Under the pieces are notes generated by a model. It was not told the origin of the DNA and made no database searches. It saw nothing but the letters and a program-made list of their open reading frames with translations. From assembly GCA_958450325.1 (NCBI GenBank), contig OY288241.1, forward strand, positions 50,850,078 through 50,914,077: 64,000 bases of DNA, written 5' to 3'. The stretch is from Agrostemma githago. Its lineage: Eukaryota > Streptophyta > Magnoliopsida > Caryophyllales > Caryophyllaceae. The translations under genes and the position numbers were made by a program. Positions 47,992 to 60,911 of the stretch are shown one piece after another; position 1 is the stretch's first letter; every line of letters starts with the position of its first letter.

Positions 47992-48512
47992 TGCGTAAAA
48001 CATCCATCTTAATTGAAGAGGCCAGGTCCTATTTATGAGCCTTATTTTCTTAAAGGGGTTTGATGTACTAGTCATATCAACAAAGTGCACTTTCTTTTCT
48101 GGTCATCCGTACAAAATAATTTCATAGTTAAGCGTGCTTGACTGGGAAAAATCTTAGGATGGGTGACATTCTAGAAAGGTTTCCGGGATGCGCATGAGTG
48201 AGGACAAATTGCGCTGAAAAGATCTCGTGTTTTTCTATGGGACCAGTACAAAGCCTGACGAGCTACTTGGACCAGTAAAAACCGGTCCAAGTTTTGGATT
48301 GGGGTGTTACAAATGGTATCAGAGCAACCCTGCGACCGTGTGGCTTGCAGCTAGCGGGGGTGGATTCTGGGTCACCGGTTATGCTGCCAGGCAAAATGAG
48401 GACGTTGCGTTCTTCAAGTGGGAGTGATTGAAACAACCCATCTTAATTGAAGCGGTCTTTTTTACGAGTTTTGCTTAAAGAGATTTGAAGTACTAGTCAG
48501 CTCAAAAAAGAA
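47992..48512 (+). mobile_element. Cassandra-type TRIM retrotransposon (3' LTR truncated)
   Basis: The left LTR (47992-48311) starts TGCGTAAAACATCCATC, contains a 5S rRNA-like segment and ends TGTTACA. It is followed by the primer-binding site TGGTATCAGAGC (48314-48325, initiator-Met tRNA). A short internal part ends in the purine-rich CAAGTGGGAG. The right LTR then starts TGATTGAAACAACCCATC at 48425 and shares CATCTTAATTGAAG with the left LTR. It is cut off at about 48512, where a Stowaway-like fragment with ACTCGAATGGAGTA begins. There is no coding capacity, as usual for Cassandra. Confidence 0.87.
48126..48200 (+). promoter_or_regulatory. 5S rRNA-derived Pol III promoter segment in the Cassandra LTR
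   Basis: AGTTAAGCGTGCTTG (A-box side) followed by TAGGATGGGTGAC (C-box side) matches the internal control region of plant 5S rRNA. Changes lie in between and afterwards. It is a retrotransposon-borne copy, not a genomic 5S gene: the start and end of mature 5S are absent. Confidence 0.88.
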
Positions 48513-48678
48513 TGTGTCAATGATAGGCACTCGAATGGAGTAGTAGAAAGGATTACAACAAAAACAATTACTGGGTGAGAACAGTTTCACTTGAAATCAA
48601 ATAAGCACATTGTATCTATTGAAGATAACATACACAAAGTAAAAGTTTTGTAATGTTATTAATTGATTTTACTGACAA

Positions 48679-51077
48679 CTAGTTGGAAAGCCCGTGCGAT
48701 GCACGGGCCGCTTATTAGTGACGTTGATAACGATACTAAGTTGGATGGTTGCATAAATTGGTAGACTGCACAACAGTCGAAGGTAAGATTATGCCTAATA
48801 GTAAATGAATATTATCCACATACGTGAATGTGTTTCAAGGGATCAGAGATAATGAATAGTATCTCGCATATAAATATACGTGAATATAAATATTCACTGG
48901 GTAAAATCAGAACATATTACAATCAACAACGACGAAACATGTGATAAAAAAAAATTCTCATCATCAGCGCACAAGTTATAATAATGAATGTTGTCGGTTA
49001 AAAGTAATGATGCATACCATTGCTTATTTAAAGTAATAAAATTATGAACGCATTTTAAATGATAGTAAAGTTGAAAATTACGACTTTCATATTTATAACT
49101 GTAGATACTTACCACGTTAGAATTTTAGGACCATGCAATATGTTCTTAAATTTTTGGTTGAACTAAGAACGAATGATTACTCTTAATTTTTGGTTGATAT
49201 CTAAGGACAAACGATTACTCTTATTTATCATAATAAAATAAAGTAAAACAAAATATATCTACTTGTATTAGGATAATAATAATAATTTTATTTTTATTAT
49301 TAATTATTTTAAAATTTTAATTATATATTTTTTTAATTTCTAGAGAATTAAAATTTTTTGGTTTATATTCTTAAAAATTCTTTTAAAATTCATTTTATGA
49401 CTCAATAGATTTTTGATTAATACTATTTAATAACGAATTATTACTCTTATTTATGTAATAGAAATCTATGACCTCATTATAATTTTTCGATTTGAGATAA
49501 TTTTACTTAACTTTATAGTCTTTAGAGACTTTTTAAGACTAAAAATATTTTTGATTAATATCTAAAAATGAATGATTATTACTCTTATTTATATAATAGA
49601 ATTTTATCACATTATATTATTTATATAATAGAATTCTATCACATTATATTACTCGTATAATTTTTCAATGTGAGACAATTTAACTTAAGTTTATAATCAT
49701 AAGATCGCTCTTTTTAAGACTTAAATTTTTTTTGTTGATATCTAAGGATGAATGATTATTCTTATTTATAGAATTATAATATTTCAGTGTGGACAATTTA
49801 ACTTAAGTTTATATTTTTAAGAGTTTTTTAAAATTTATAGTAATATTTTTGGTTTGTAGTCTTAACAACTCTTTTTAGGACTTAATAAGATTTGTTGTTG
49901 ATATCTAAGCACGAAAGATTACTCTTATTTATATAATAAAATTCTTTCACTTCATTATAATTTTTCGAAGTGGATAATCTTACTTTTTTTTTATATATGT
50001 GTGATAAAAAAAGATTCATCATTTTTCGAATAAATAATATGAAATTTATATTCTAATGAAAAAAATTCTACTAGAGAATCTAACTACTCGTATTTCATTT
50101 GTATATTTTTGTTACAATAATTTTTTTATTAAACAACTTAAAAGTGTTTACTTTAAATGGTAAAACATCACATTAATATAATAAATTAAATATATATTAT
50201 AATAATTAAAAGTTTATATTTTTATGAGCTTTTCTAAGATTCAAAAGATTGTTGGTTTACATAAATACCCTCTTCCCTTCAATAAAATGTTCCACATTTT
50301 CTTTTTAGAAAAATTCACTAAGATGTTTCACTTTCCTTATTAGTATATATTTTGTGATTCATATTATTTGTGACCCCACCTTCTTTTATTTTTTCTTTGT
50401 TGGTTTCTTCCCAAAATTAAAGTGGAGGAAGGGGGAGGAGTATCTAAGAACGAATGATTACTTTTATTTATATAGAATTTCATCAGCTCATCATAATTTT
50501 TCGATGTGCGATAAATTTTATGTAAGTTTGGAATGATATGTGATAATTTTTATCTAAGTTTGGTATCTTAGCAACTCTCTTAAGATTCAAAAGATTGTTG
50601 GTTGATATGTAATACCGAATTATTGCTCTTACCTCATCATAATACTCGTGTGAGATTATTTCTTTCCTACACAAATTTCTATATATATTCTTTATTTAAA
50701 TTAAAAAATATGTTGAAACTATAATAATTATTTAAAAAATTCAAAAATTTTAATTATATATTTTTTGAGGGTGAGTAAATAAATATTAAAATAATTACTT
50801 GTATCAAACAAATTTTTGTTGCCTAATGAGGTGATAATCGTCGGTTTATATAGTGATATTTTTTTAATCTTAAATGGGATAAGATTGTTTTTTCTATACA
50901 AATTCATATATTATTTATTTAAATTAAAAAAATCGAGTCATAGGTGGAGTAGAATTTTTTTCATATACAAATTTTTATATTTTTTATTTAACTTTAAAAA
51001 ATATTAAAAAATTTGGACCAATCATATCGTTCAAAAAGTTCCTGCTTTATTAATATATATTGATATTGATATATTGA
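48679..51077 (-). mobile_element. Helitron H4 (2.4 kb), minus strand
   Basis: On the minus strand, the 3' end shows the hairpin CCCGTGC-ATC-GCACGGG (48691-48707 on plus), a spacer and CTAG at 48679-48682, followed by T. The 5' end TCAATATATC follows an A near 51077 and leads to CTTTTTGAACGATATGATTGG, the family's 5' phrase (about 51018-51038). It has module arrays and no gene. It is of the same family as H1-H3 in opposite orientation. Confidence 0.82.
49150..50680 (-). repeat. Promoter-plus-hairpin module array of H4
   Basis: Read on the minus strand, units with (C)ACATCGAAAAATTATGA, TATATAAATAAGAGTAATCA and AGTCTTAAAAA phrases repeat about eight to ten times. Most are more decayed than in H2/H3. 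Clear units lie near 49440-49600, 49870-49990 and 50445-50520 (plus coordinates). Confidence 0.78.
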
Positions 51078-51938
51078 TTGATATTGATTGTACAACGATA
51101 TAAATAATAATACAATGAGATGTCATATACTATGTTAGCCGTGATTTCTCCTCAATTATGGGGATTGATTGGCTTTTAGTGATAGTGTAAATATAAAGCC
51201 ATAATTGATAGCTGAAATAATAGCTTAATATAAGAGATTACAATCTAAAGCTAAAAGATTATCATAGAAGATTACGATCAAGAAGATTTGCTAGTATTAT
51301 CTACAATAGTATCCACCCTGCTTCTAGTAGATGGTGTTTCTCACTTCTCCAAAAAAAACATCTTCTCTAAAATGCATCATCTTCTCTTAAATACATCGTT
51401 TTCTATTCTTCTATTCTCAATTTCTTCTGTTATCTTTGGCATTGAAATATCCTCCCAAAACAATCACTGTTATTTTATGAAAGAGGATTTGCTGCATATA
51501 TTTTTTTGTTTATATAAATGACTCTCGATTGGAAGTTGATTGTAATCGGAAGCCGAAAGCTCCTTCTTCCATTCGAGATAGTGGTGACCGTATTGTCCAT
51601 GTGATGGTTTGTGGGCACAGCTTTGATGTGGACAATCGTGGTTTGGTTGATGGGTAAGGGTATTTGGTTTCTCAAGATGTGTTGAGAAACGAAGTATTAA
51701 TGTCATTATTATTTATTATTTAATTATAAATTTATCGACAATACATTACGTAATTACCCTAATTCTCTACTTAGTCTTTCAGAATTGTGAGCATTGGTGG
51801 TGCCAACTCACGGGTTTGGACTCTTCTTTAAAGGAAAGAAGACGTATGTGGGTATACATATGCTCTTCTAACTCTTTCTTTTACAAATAAAAACAAAGGT
51901 AGTTTATCTTTGTGCAGATGCAACTTGTATAAAGGGTT
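51078..51938. other. No gene recognised
   Basis: Open stretches at 51288-51521 (+) and 51470-51706 (-) overlap in opposite senses, and neither has a recognisable domain. Confidence 0.4.
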
Positions 51939-54900
51939 TGTTGGAAATATAGGGTCACTATAGGGGCGATATATAACTAGAGAATATACGTTGTTGTGTC
52001 GTGGTATGAAGGCCACTGAATGAGAAACGAAATCGCCCCGACTACGGTACAAATCGGAATGGGCGTCGTCCCCCAAGGTCATACAACACTCCTAAAAGGT
52101 TGTGTACTCAACCATTAGGAGTTGGAACTCGATGGTATACTCAGAATTTATCAAAAAGATTTGGATGATGACATTTGATGTATGTGCTCACATGTGTTAT
52201 CATGCTCATACTTATATAATAAGTGTCATATGAGATTAACCTCAAAAGGCATCCAAAGTCACTTTATGATGGAAAATAAATTATCATTATTCTAAATATA
52301 ATGACATTCATAACCATACTAATAAATTGGTGTCATTATGTTACTTAATGGGAGATACCCTTACAATGCAACAATAGTCAACATATTGTCTTTGCATTAT
52401 TTCTAACAATCCCCCACTAATGCAAATGACAAACCGAAAACAAAAATTCTGAGCATATGAAATGGTTGACACTTAGACGTTAATATCTTTCGATTTGAAT
52501 TAACGTATTAGTGAAATGAGTCAACAACTTACTTACAACAAGAGAATATCTTTCGATTTGAATTCCTTATTGAATTTCGGTTGAATTATCCTCACAACAC
52601 ATATCATACCTTAAGTTCCACACGAGTTCCGCAATACGATTCAACAAATTTATGGCCAAATGAACCTTGGGATTTTGATGAGTGCTCTAGAAAGATAACT
52701 CAATCTCTCATAGAAAGATAACTCAATCTCTCATAGAAGGAGGTCAACCCTTCACACTCACTTAGGTGATTCTATCAAGGATATCTCCACATAACCCACT
52801 CACTTATGAGCTATAGAATCATTAAGAGCTCGAAAACTCAACCTCTCAATAATACGTACGGTGAATCCATCAAGTCCTTCACAACAGGACCACCCAAAAA
52901 TAGGGATATAGATTCATTAAGAGAAATATCTCAACCTCTATCATTACGGTGATGTCATCAAGTCCGTCTCACAGGACCACCCAATTTGGGCTATAAGACC
53001 ATTAAGAGCTTTGTGCTCAACCTCTATCATTACGGTGATCTCATCAAGTCCGTCTCATAAGGACCACCCAAATTTGAGCTATAAGACCATTAAGAGCTAT
53101 ATGCTCAACCTCTCAAATACACCAAATTATATTTGATGATTTCAACTCTCTCAAATCTGCATAATACATGTGTGTAATTCATTACACATCATTTTTAGCA
53201 ATATGAAGATGAAATTAGCATCAAACATTGCATAGCAATTGATGCCCCCACAATAATGCAATAAATATTAAGCTCCCAATTACCATTCATTACCTCGGTA
53301 AGGTTAAAAGAGCAAAATAATACGCATACATAATACATAAAATTATAACAGTCTTCTCAATAGACTTATAATAAAATTATTATAAAGATGAAAGCTTACT
53401 CATGATCATTGTGCATCTCACCTTGTGATCCAACATCTTTATAAATATCCAACATGTTGCAATTCTCAATATTGCACCATATATACATCATCATTCTTAT
53501 ATTAGAGAATAACGATCTCGATGATTGTTTCACTTATATTTTCTTTTTGCAAATCCACAAATTAAAATATATAACCTTTATTCACATAAAATCAATCATC
53601 ATAATCTCATATATTGTGGTATAAGCCAGATGTACAACATAAATAAATGAACCTTACGCAACCATTATTTATTGACTTGGTCAACAAATTAAAACTCCTA
53701 CATTTGGTTCAATTATTCATGTATAAAACATGTTATCGGTCATCACTTTCCCCCACAATTAGAGATATACATACTCTTCACAAATTATAAGATATCAACT
53801 CTAAAATTGATGCATGAATAATTTTATCAAATAAGTTTGAATGACTTCCCCCACATGTTGTCACACCATGAAATAGTGACAAACATAATCGTTCAACCAA
53901 AATATACAAATTATTCATTCATTAATCATCCCAACTTTTAGATATCAAATAATTATGCCTGACAATTTATCTATTCCATAATCTATTCTTAGAGTAATTT
54001 ATCAAATAATTCATCCAATTATTTAATACATACTTGATCAAGATTATGCATGTCATTAAAATTAAAATATTTAACCCCCACATATAGCTTATTTTACTCG
54101 AGTGAGCATTGATGCGTCTCTAGTGTGAAGTTAAATTCTTCTTCCAAATGTATCTAAAATAATTTACAAGACAAGTACACACGTGCCTTTTCAAAACATT
54201 AATAAGGATATGAAAAATCACACTAATATATAATCCCAATATATATTATACATATTCAATTTTCTCAAGCAAAACATACATAATGTTCTTAAATTGATTA
54301 ATGAATAATATTCAATATCATATATATTAAGTGCATAGAATAAATTTATAACGGCTATATAATAAATTTATAACGGCTATATAATAAATCCAAATATTTC
54401 TCTCATTACTTATAAGAGCATATAATCTCCACATTGTCAACTTCCAAGACAACATAATTTGCACAAAAATTATTAATAATTAATTATTACTCCACTAATA
54501 ATCACATTAATTATTTTGATCGTAGGCATATAATATTCTCCATAAACACAGAAAAACATTCATTTTTTAGTTGTATACTAATACAAACATGTGTGCAAAT
54601 TCATCATCCATCATGAAATATTGAGACTAACACATTCAACATATGTTCAGAAACAACATATGTAACATCCTACTCTTATCAGATAATTTATCTTCCAATC
54701 AATGAAGATAAATGATACTCATCTACCAAACGTAATTATTTTATCATCACGAATCACAAGAAGATAAGAACTAAATTGATAGATACCATACCTCATTCTC
54801 AAGGATGAATATTGATAATAAAATAAGATAATATCATCCACTCATAAACCTTCAAAAACTTTCAGCATACTACCATGACATTGTGTCCCGTTTTGATGGC

Positions 54901-55605
54901 AGAATAAGCTCACAACTTCAACTAAAGAGTTGTAGCCCTTCTTCTTAGCTTTCCAACGCCATATTACACGTCCCAATCGGAGTTCTAGAGACGGAGTTAT
55001 TGCCATAATACCGAACTGTTGTCTCACCCTCAACGAGATGAATCTTACCAACGAAACAAGATAGCCAATTGAAACAATTCCAATGACGAGTGATGAACAC
55101 AACCACAATAATAGTGACATAATTTCGTTTCTCAATTGTTGGAAATATAGGGTCACTATAGGGGCGATATATAACTAGAGAATATACGTTGTTGTGTCGT
55201 GGTATGAAGGCCACTGAATGAGAAACAAAATCGCCCCGACTACGGTACAAATCGGAATGGGCGTCGTCCCCCAAGGTCATACAACACTCCTAAAAGGTTG
55301 TGTACTCAACTATTAGGAGTTGGAAGTCGTTGGTATACTCAGAATTTATCAAAAAGATTTGGATGATGACATTTGATGTATGTGCTCACATGTGTTATCA
55401 TGCTCACACTTATATAATAAGTGTCATATGAGATTAACCTCAAAGGCATCCAAAGTCATTTTATGATGGAAAATAAATTATCATTATTCTAAATATAATG
55501 ACATTCATAACCATACTAATAAATTGGTGTCATTATGTTACTTAATGGGAGATACCCTTACAATGCAACAATAGTCAACATATTGTCTTTGCATTATTTC
55601 TAACA
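51939..55605 (-). mobile_element. Young non-coding LTR retrotransposon (LARD-like), minus strand
   Basis: Two LTRs (51939-52408 and 55137-55605, about 470 bp) differ by about six substitutions and one 1-bp gap, roughly 1.3%. They read TGTTAGAAATAATGC...TTTCCAACA on the minus strand. The polypurine tract TAGTGGGGGAT (minus strand) abuts the 3' LTR at 52409-52419, which sets the orientation. The flanks GGGTT (51934-51938) and AGGTT (55606-55610) are a 5-bp duplication with one mismatch. The 2.7-kb interior has no gag or pol. No standard primer-binding site was recognised next to the 5' LTR. Confidence 0.9.
52700..53115. repeat. Tandem repeat of about 75-90 bp inside the LARD-like element
   Basis: Three to four copies of a unit containing CTCAACCTCTATCATTACGG, CATCAAGTCCGTCTCA and GGACCACCCAA follow each other. 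Degenerate units extend to the left. Confidence 0.85.
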
Positions 55606-55610
55606 AGGTT

Positions 55611-55982
55611 GTGTTAGAATACATATGTAAAATATCTGTCATTTGAGATAAATGTATTATCAGAATATAAATATGTAGGTTAAAAACATATAAAAACCAT
55701 TAAATTTACTCTTGCCTAAAAAAACTTGTGAAATCTACTGTTGTACTAACATTGATTTATTTATTTTGATCCAAATGTTGTCCACAATTGTTTGTTTTTA
55801 GGCGGCAATTTTTAATGATATTATGACATGTGTCCTATATTTTTGTAATAGTTTCTCATTTAGTATAATTTTGAATGTCTTGGATCAGATCGAGAACATA
55901 TATATAAAGATCAATTAAATTGATTGAAAGACCAATTACAAACAAATGTAGGTTATAGTGGTACCAAAATTAATGTCCATAA
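55611..55982. other. No gene recognised
   Basis: AT-rich sequence between the LARD-like element and a SINE. Confidence 0.4.
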
Positions 55983-56225
55983 GGGTGTTGCTTAGTGGTT
56001 AAAACTTGTGGTCATCGGTCCAAGGGTCTCAGGTTCAAGCCCCTGCAAGCGCGAACTTGTGGGAGTTGTATGGCTTGAGACTATGCCTCTAGACTTCGAG
56101 CCTGTCGTCCACGGACGGTTTACCTTGGTGTGCGTGGTTTTCAGGCTATGCGTACACCCGAGGGTTTACCCAGAGCGCACCAAAAAGGTAGCGGCTGCGG
56201 GTTCCCTCGTTCATCAAAAAAATTT
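55983..56225 (+). mobile_element. tRNA-derived SINE (about 240 bp)
   Basis: An A-box-like TGCTTAGTGGTTAAAAC (about 55988) and a B-box-like AGGTTCAAGCCC (about 56031) are followed by a GC-rich body and a 3' end TTCATCAAAAAAA. The GC-rich body contrasts with the flanks. No clear target duplication was seen. An open frame across it (56008-56361) is incidental. Confidence 0.8.
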
Positions 56226-57177
56226 AATAAAAATAGGTACCTTTAACATGAGTATATTTAAACATAGAAGGTGTACCCTTATTATAAAAACATATACTGA
56301 AAGAATATCTCAAGAATATTCCGTGTATTGTTACAAGAAAGATATTATTGTAGAGATATAGTTTGCCCTTGATGGATATTAGAGTTATGATAATACTAGT
56401 ATTACTTGCAATAGAAGATACTAGAGATATTGTATTCTTTGCATATAAGGATACTTGTATGATGATTGAAATTAATGAGGAAAACCTTTCTCCAAAACTC
56501 TGAATTTATTATGGTATCAGAGCCTCTCGATTCTTGAGGACAACTAAATAAACATTCCGCTGCCCTGTCGGTGGGTTGAAAATACGGCACCCACCAACGG
56601 GATTTGTTCGTTGATATTCACAAAAAAAACCTTTTATTAACGTTGTTTTGTTATAAAAAAAACTCAAATAAAACTACATTATCCCCTTTGAATGCGTATT
56701 CCACAATACCTTATTCTCCCGAAGAAATATGTAAGGCTGATGATTCTTAGTATGGCGTTTCTAATTTTGCTATGAGCTGATCGAGTTCGATTAGGGTTCT
56801 CAAGCAATTAAAATTGACGGATGTTTTGCCGTTTTGAATTTGTTAAGTTCGGAAAAACTTAACGTATTAATCCTCGACGAGTCTGAGAAAACGTTCTCGT
56901 TCGAAAAATAGTCGGAAGAATCTATATGCCAGGAAGAAGAAGACGATAGAAGAATAAAGATCGAAGATATCCGTTTTTTTATTTGTCAGGGGATTCCATC
57001 AAGACAGGTGGTGACGAATTTTTTTTGAAGGAGAACGGAAATCGTCCAAAGACCAACTCCTTCAATCATCATGGTCCAAAGACCATTCCCCTGACATTAG
57101 ATAAGATATCAAAGATCGACGAAATCAATTTTTTATAATTTGTGCAAACTAATGGAAATTTTAAAAATTACCATGAG

Positions 57178-57498
57178 TTTGAGGGGGATAATAGAGTATA
57201 GATAATAGAGGATACCGTAGTACGGTATCCGAGTAGGTTTAGGAACACACAATAAGAATATTGTGTGAAGGATTAGGACACACACAATATTATGTGAGGT
57301 TTAGGAAACACACAATAGGACAATATTGTGTGACAGATTAGGAAATACAATAATATCATTAAGATATGATTTAGTTTCCTAATTTGAGTTAGATACGGTG
57401 TGTTTATGATACTATAAATATGGATCTGTTTGTATTCATTCATATTCAAGAAAGAAACTACGAAGTTACAATAATACAAATTCTTTTATATTTTATCA
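57178..57498 (+). mobile_element. Second LTR-like unit plus primer-binding site inside copia-1
   Basis: It is preceded by TTTGAGGGGGAT (polypurine-like, 57178-57189), contains short repeats with ACACACAATA, has a TATA-like ACTATAAATATGG (about 57410) and ends TTTTATCA. It is followed at 57499 by TGGTATCAGAG, another initiator-Met primer-binding site. It is unlike the 215-bp LTRs of copia-1. The left border is uncertain. Confidence 0.6.
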
Positions 57499-57548
57499 TG
57501 GTATCAGAGTAAAACAAATAAAAAAAAAATCGAAGAATAGGACAATAA

Positions 57549-60500
57549 TTGACAGTAATCTCCATACTAGTAGCAGGTATGAATCAGACCTTAGATATGC
57601 AATGGTTAATTGACAGTGGAGCATCCCATAACATGACGGGAAATCGAAGAATCCTGAAAAACGAGTGGGACGCCGGTCCCTTCTACGTCAGTTTACCGGA
57701 TGGGAGGAAAGTTGAAGCTTCCATCCATGCAGAAGTGAAATTGGACGACAATTTCGTCCGGAAAGATGTTTTATTTGTGCCTACACTTACTTGCGACCTT
57801 ATATTTGTCCAACAGTTAATAGATGAGAATAATTGTGTGACAACGTTTTATTCTGATTATTGTGTAATGCAGAATCTGACTTCGAGGACACAAATTGGAC
57901 GGGGTGAGCATATTCAGGGGGTATATTATTACAAGTCGGACAAAGTTGAAGTAGTGAGATCGGTGTCAATTTCGAAGGATAGCAGATTATGGCACAAAAG
58001 ACTCGGTCATCCATGCAAGAGTATTCTTCCTCGTTTCAGTTCTTTAGTAGGTTGCAATTTAAATTGGGTGTCCGAAGAAGCATGTGATTCTTGTTGTCGC
58101 GCTAAACAAACTCGAACTCCGTTTCAACTTAACAATAAAAGATGTGATATTTTGTTTGGTCTTATTCACTGTGATACACGGGGCCCATACCGAGTTGCTA
58201 GTTTGACTCGTGGTCATTATTTTTTGACTATTGTTGATGACCATAGTCGGGGAGTATGGATTTATCTAATGAAAGAAAAGAGTGAAGTGGGTGATTTACT
58301 TAAAGTTTTTTGCCAAATGACCAAAACTCAATTTGAAAAGAGAGTTAAAATAATTCAAAGCGATAACGGAACAGAGTTGTTGAGTGGGGATATGAAAAAC
58401 TATTATGAGGAACACGAAATTTTAATTCAAACTAGCAGCATTGATACACCCCAACAAAATGGTCGAGTCGAAAGAAAACACCGTCACATTCTTGAAAAAG
58501 CGAGAGCCTTACGTTTTCAGGGGGAGTTACCCATTCAATTTTGGGGAGAATGTAAGTACGGCTTATTTGATAAACCGTACACCTACTCCTTTATTAAATG
58601 GTAAGACACCCTACGAGATTTTACACAAAAAACCACCAAAGTTTAGTTTACACAAAAGACCAAACCCTACGAGATTTTACATAATAAAGGGAAACGGAGA
58701 GACAAATTTGGGGAAAGAGGGACTAGATGTGTTTTCGTTGGGTACCCTCTTAGTAAGAAAGGTTGGAAGGTCTATGACCTAAAGGAGAAACGAATCTTTG
58801 TTTCACGTGATGTTCAGTTTTACGAACACACTTATCCCCTTGGAACTTTAGAAAACACGGTACCACAAGGTACCATGGTTACCTCACAAGATATCTTTGT
58901 AGATTTCAACCCACCCCATGATGTGAGGGGGAGTATCGATGATGGGTTAGAAAACAGGAATGGCGAGGATGGCATCCCGACGGAAATCCGGGACGAAGAG
59001 AATGAAGGCGACAGAAATCCCGATGGAATGCACGATGAAGAAGTAGACACTCCAACGGACGTGCAACAGAAGTAGGCGACAGAAGTATCGCCCAACACGG
59101 GTGGCTCGGTTGAGATCGAGATCAGTATAGAAGGTAACGAAATTGAAACGAGTGAAGTCAGATTGGGTCGTGGTGCGCGTAATAAGATGGAGCCGTACTG
59201 GAAGAAGGATTATTATTGTAAATTGACGCAGATAATTGCCCCTCAAGACAATGCTCATCAAGTTCAATCAAAGTTCTCAAGGTCAGGTACTCGTTATCCT
59301 CTAACGAATTATGTTATTACCAATTGTTTCTCGACTTCTCACAAGACATTCATGACAAGAATTGACAAAGATCGAGAGCCCACTCACTACCATGAAGCCG
59401 CGAACAAAAGAGAATGGCACGAAGCCATGAGTAGCGAGATAAAGGCATTGGAAAAGAATGCAACATGGAAAATAGTGAGTTTGCTCAAAGGAAAGAAACT
59501 CATTGGATGCAAATGGGTGTACAAGATCAAGTACAAAGCAGACGTGACAATTGAGCGTTACAAAGCGAGACTTGTGGCACAAGGATTTACTCAGGTAGAA
59601 GGAATAGACTATCATGAAACTTATGCACCCGTGGCGAAGATGACAAGTGTGAGACGTATGTTAGCAGTAGCAATTCAGAAAGGTTGGTTAATTGAGCAAT
59701 TAGACGTCAATAACGCCTTTTTGCTTGGAGATCTCGATGAGGAGGTATATATGAAGATCCCACAAGGCTTCGATCAAGGAAAAGACGGGAAGGTATGTAA
59801 ATTGTTGAAATCTATTTATGGGTTGAAATAAGCTTCTCGAAATTGGTTTGCAAAATTGACTATGTCCATGAAAAATTATGGTTTTGTTCAATCTTTAGCC
59901 GATTATTCTCTTTTCACCCTAAATCGAGATCGAATTTTTATTGGGGTCTTGGTTTATGTTGACGATATTATTGTAGTAAGCAATAATAATGAAGCATGCA
60001 GAAAATTCAAGATGTTCCTAGATAAAAGTTTTGGAATAAAAGATCTAGGGAGAATCAAATATTTCCTTGGAATAGAAGTAGCACATTATGGGAATGGATT
60101 ATTTCTAAACCAAAGGAAATATGCGATTTGAATTATCGAAGAGACGGGGATGAAAGGAGCAAAGCCGGCATATACACCGATTCAGACCGGACACAAACTC
60201 GCGTTGGCAAATGGATATGAATTGTGCGACGTGATGAAGTATCGTAGATTGATAGGAAGACTCGTGTATTTGACCATAACGAGGCCGGATCTAGTCTATG
60301 CGGTACATGTATTATCGCAGTTTGTGAATGAATCAAGGAAGGAACATTGGGAAGTGGCCTTGAGGGCGGTGCGCTGTCTCAAGAGGAATCCAAGTAAGAG
60401 GATAACATTTCAGAAAGGTGGAGATTTGAGGTTGCGAGGATATTGTGATTCAGACCACGCAATATGTTCAGTAATGCGAAGATCGTTTGGTGGATATTTT

Positions 60501-60911
60501 GTTTTTATAGGCAAGTCGCCTATATCTTGGAGAGCAAAGAAACAAGTAACAGTGTCAAAATCGTCAGCTGAAGCAGAATATAGAGCCATAGGTTTTGCCA
60601 CTAGTGAATTAATCTGGTTGAAGTCCTTTCTTGCGTCGTTGGGGATTTTTCATAAGGAACCGATAGACTTGTATTGCGACAATTAAGCAGCTATACATAT
60701 AGCTCGGAATCTAGATTTTCATGATAGAACGAAGCATTTAGAGATTGACTGTCATTTTGTGCGGCGACATTTGGTCGAGAAAACGATCAGTTTACATCAT
60801 ATCAGGAGCAAAGAACAGATAACAGATTTATTCACCAAGGCATTGGGTGGTGAGTCATTTGATCATCTGCAGTTCAAGTTGGGACTCGGATTACCAAGTT
60901 CTCCAACTTGA
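57549..60911 (+). pseudogene. copia-1 pol polyprotein pseudogene
   Basis: Protease site LIDSGASHNM (about 57607), pre-integrase LWHKRLGHP (about 57989), integrase core with IVDDHSRG, IIQSDNGTE and TPQQNGRVERKHR, reverse transcriptase from about 59163 with KARLVAQGFTQVEGIDYHET, LDVNNAFLLGDL and YVDDIIV (about 59959), and RNase H to about 60911 with SAEAEYRA and FTKALGG. Breaks: a frame change near 58545-58560, a duplicated segment at 58611-58690, and stops at about 59072 (TAG), 59829 (TAA), 60130 (TGA) and 60684 (TAA). Several stops are consistent with C-to-T change of Gln codons. It cannot be translated as one protein. Confidence 0.88.

Noticed and set aside
48126..48200. Functional 5S rRNA gene
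   Set aside because: Only the internal control region is recognisable, the 5' and 3' parts are missing, and it sits within an LTR with a primer-binding site downstream.
54842..55280. Minus-strand frames of about 105-110 residues at the 5' end of the LARD-like element
   Set aside because: They begin within or next to the LTR and show no gag-like motif. I do not treat them as genes.
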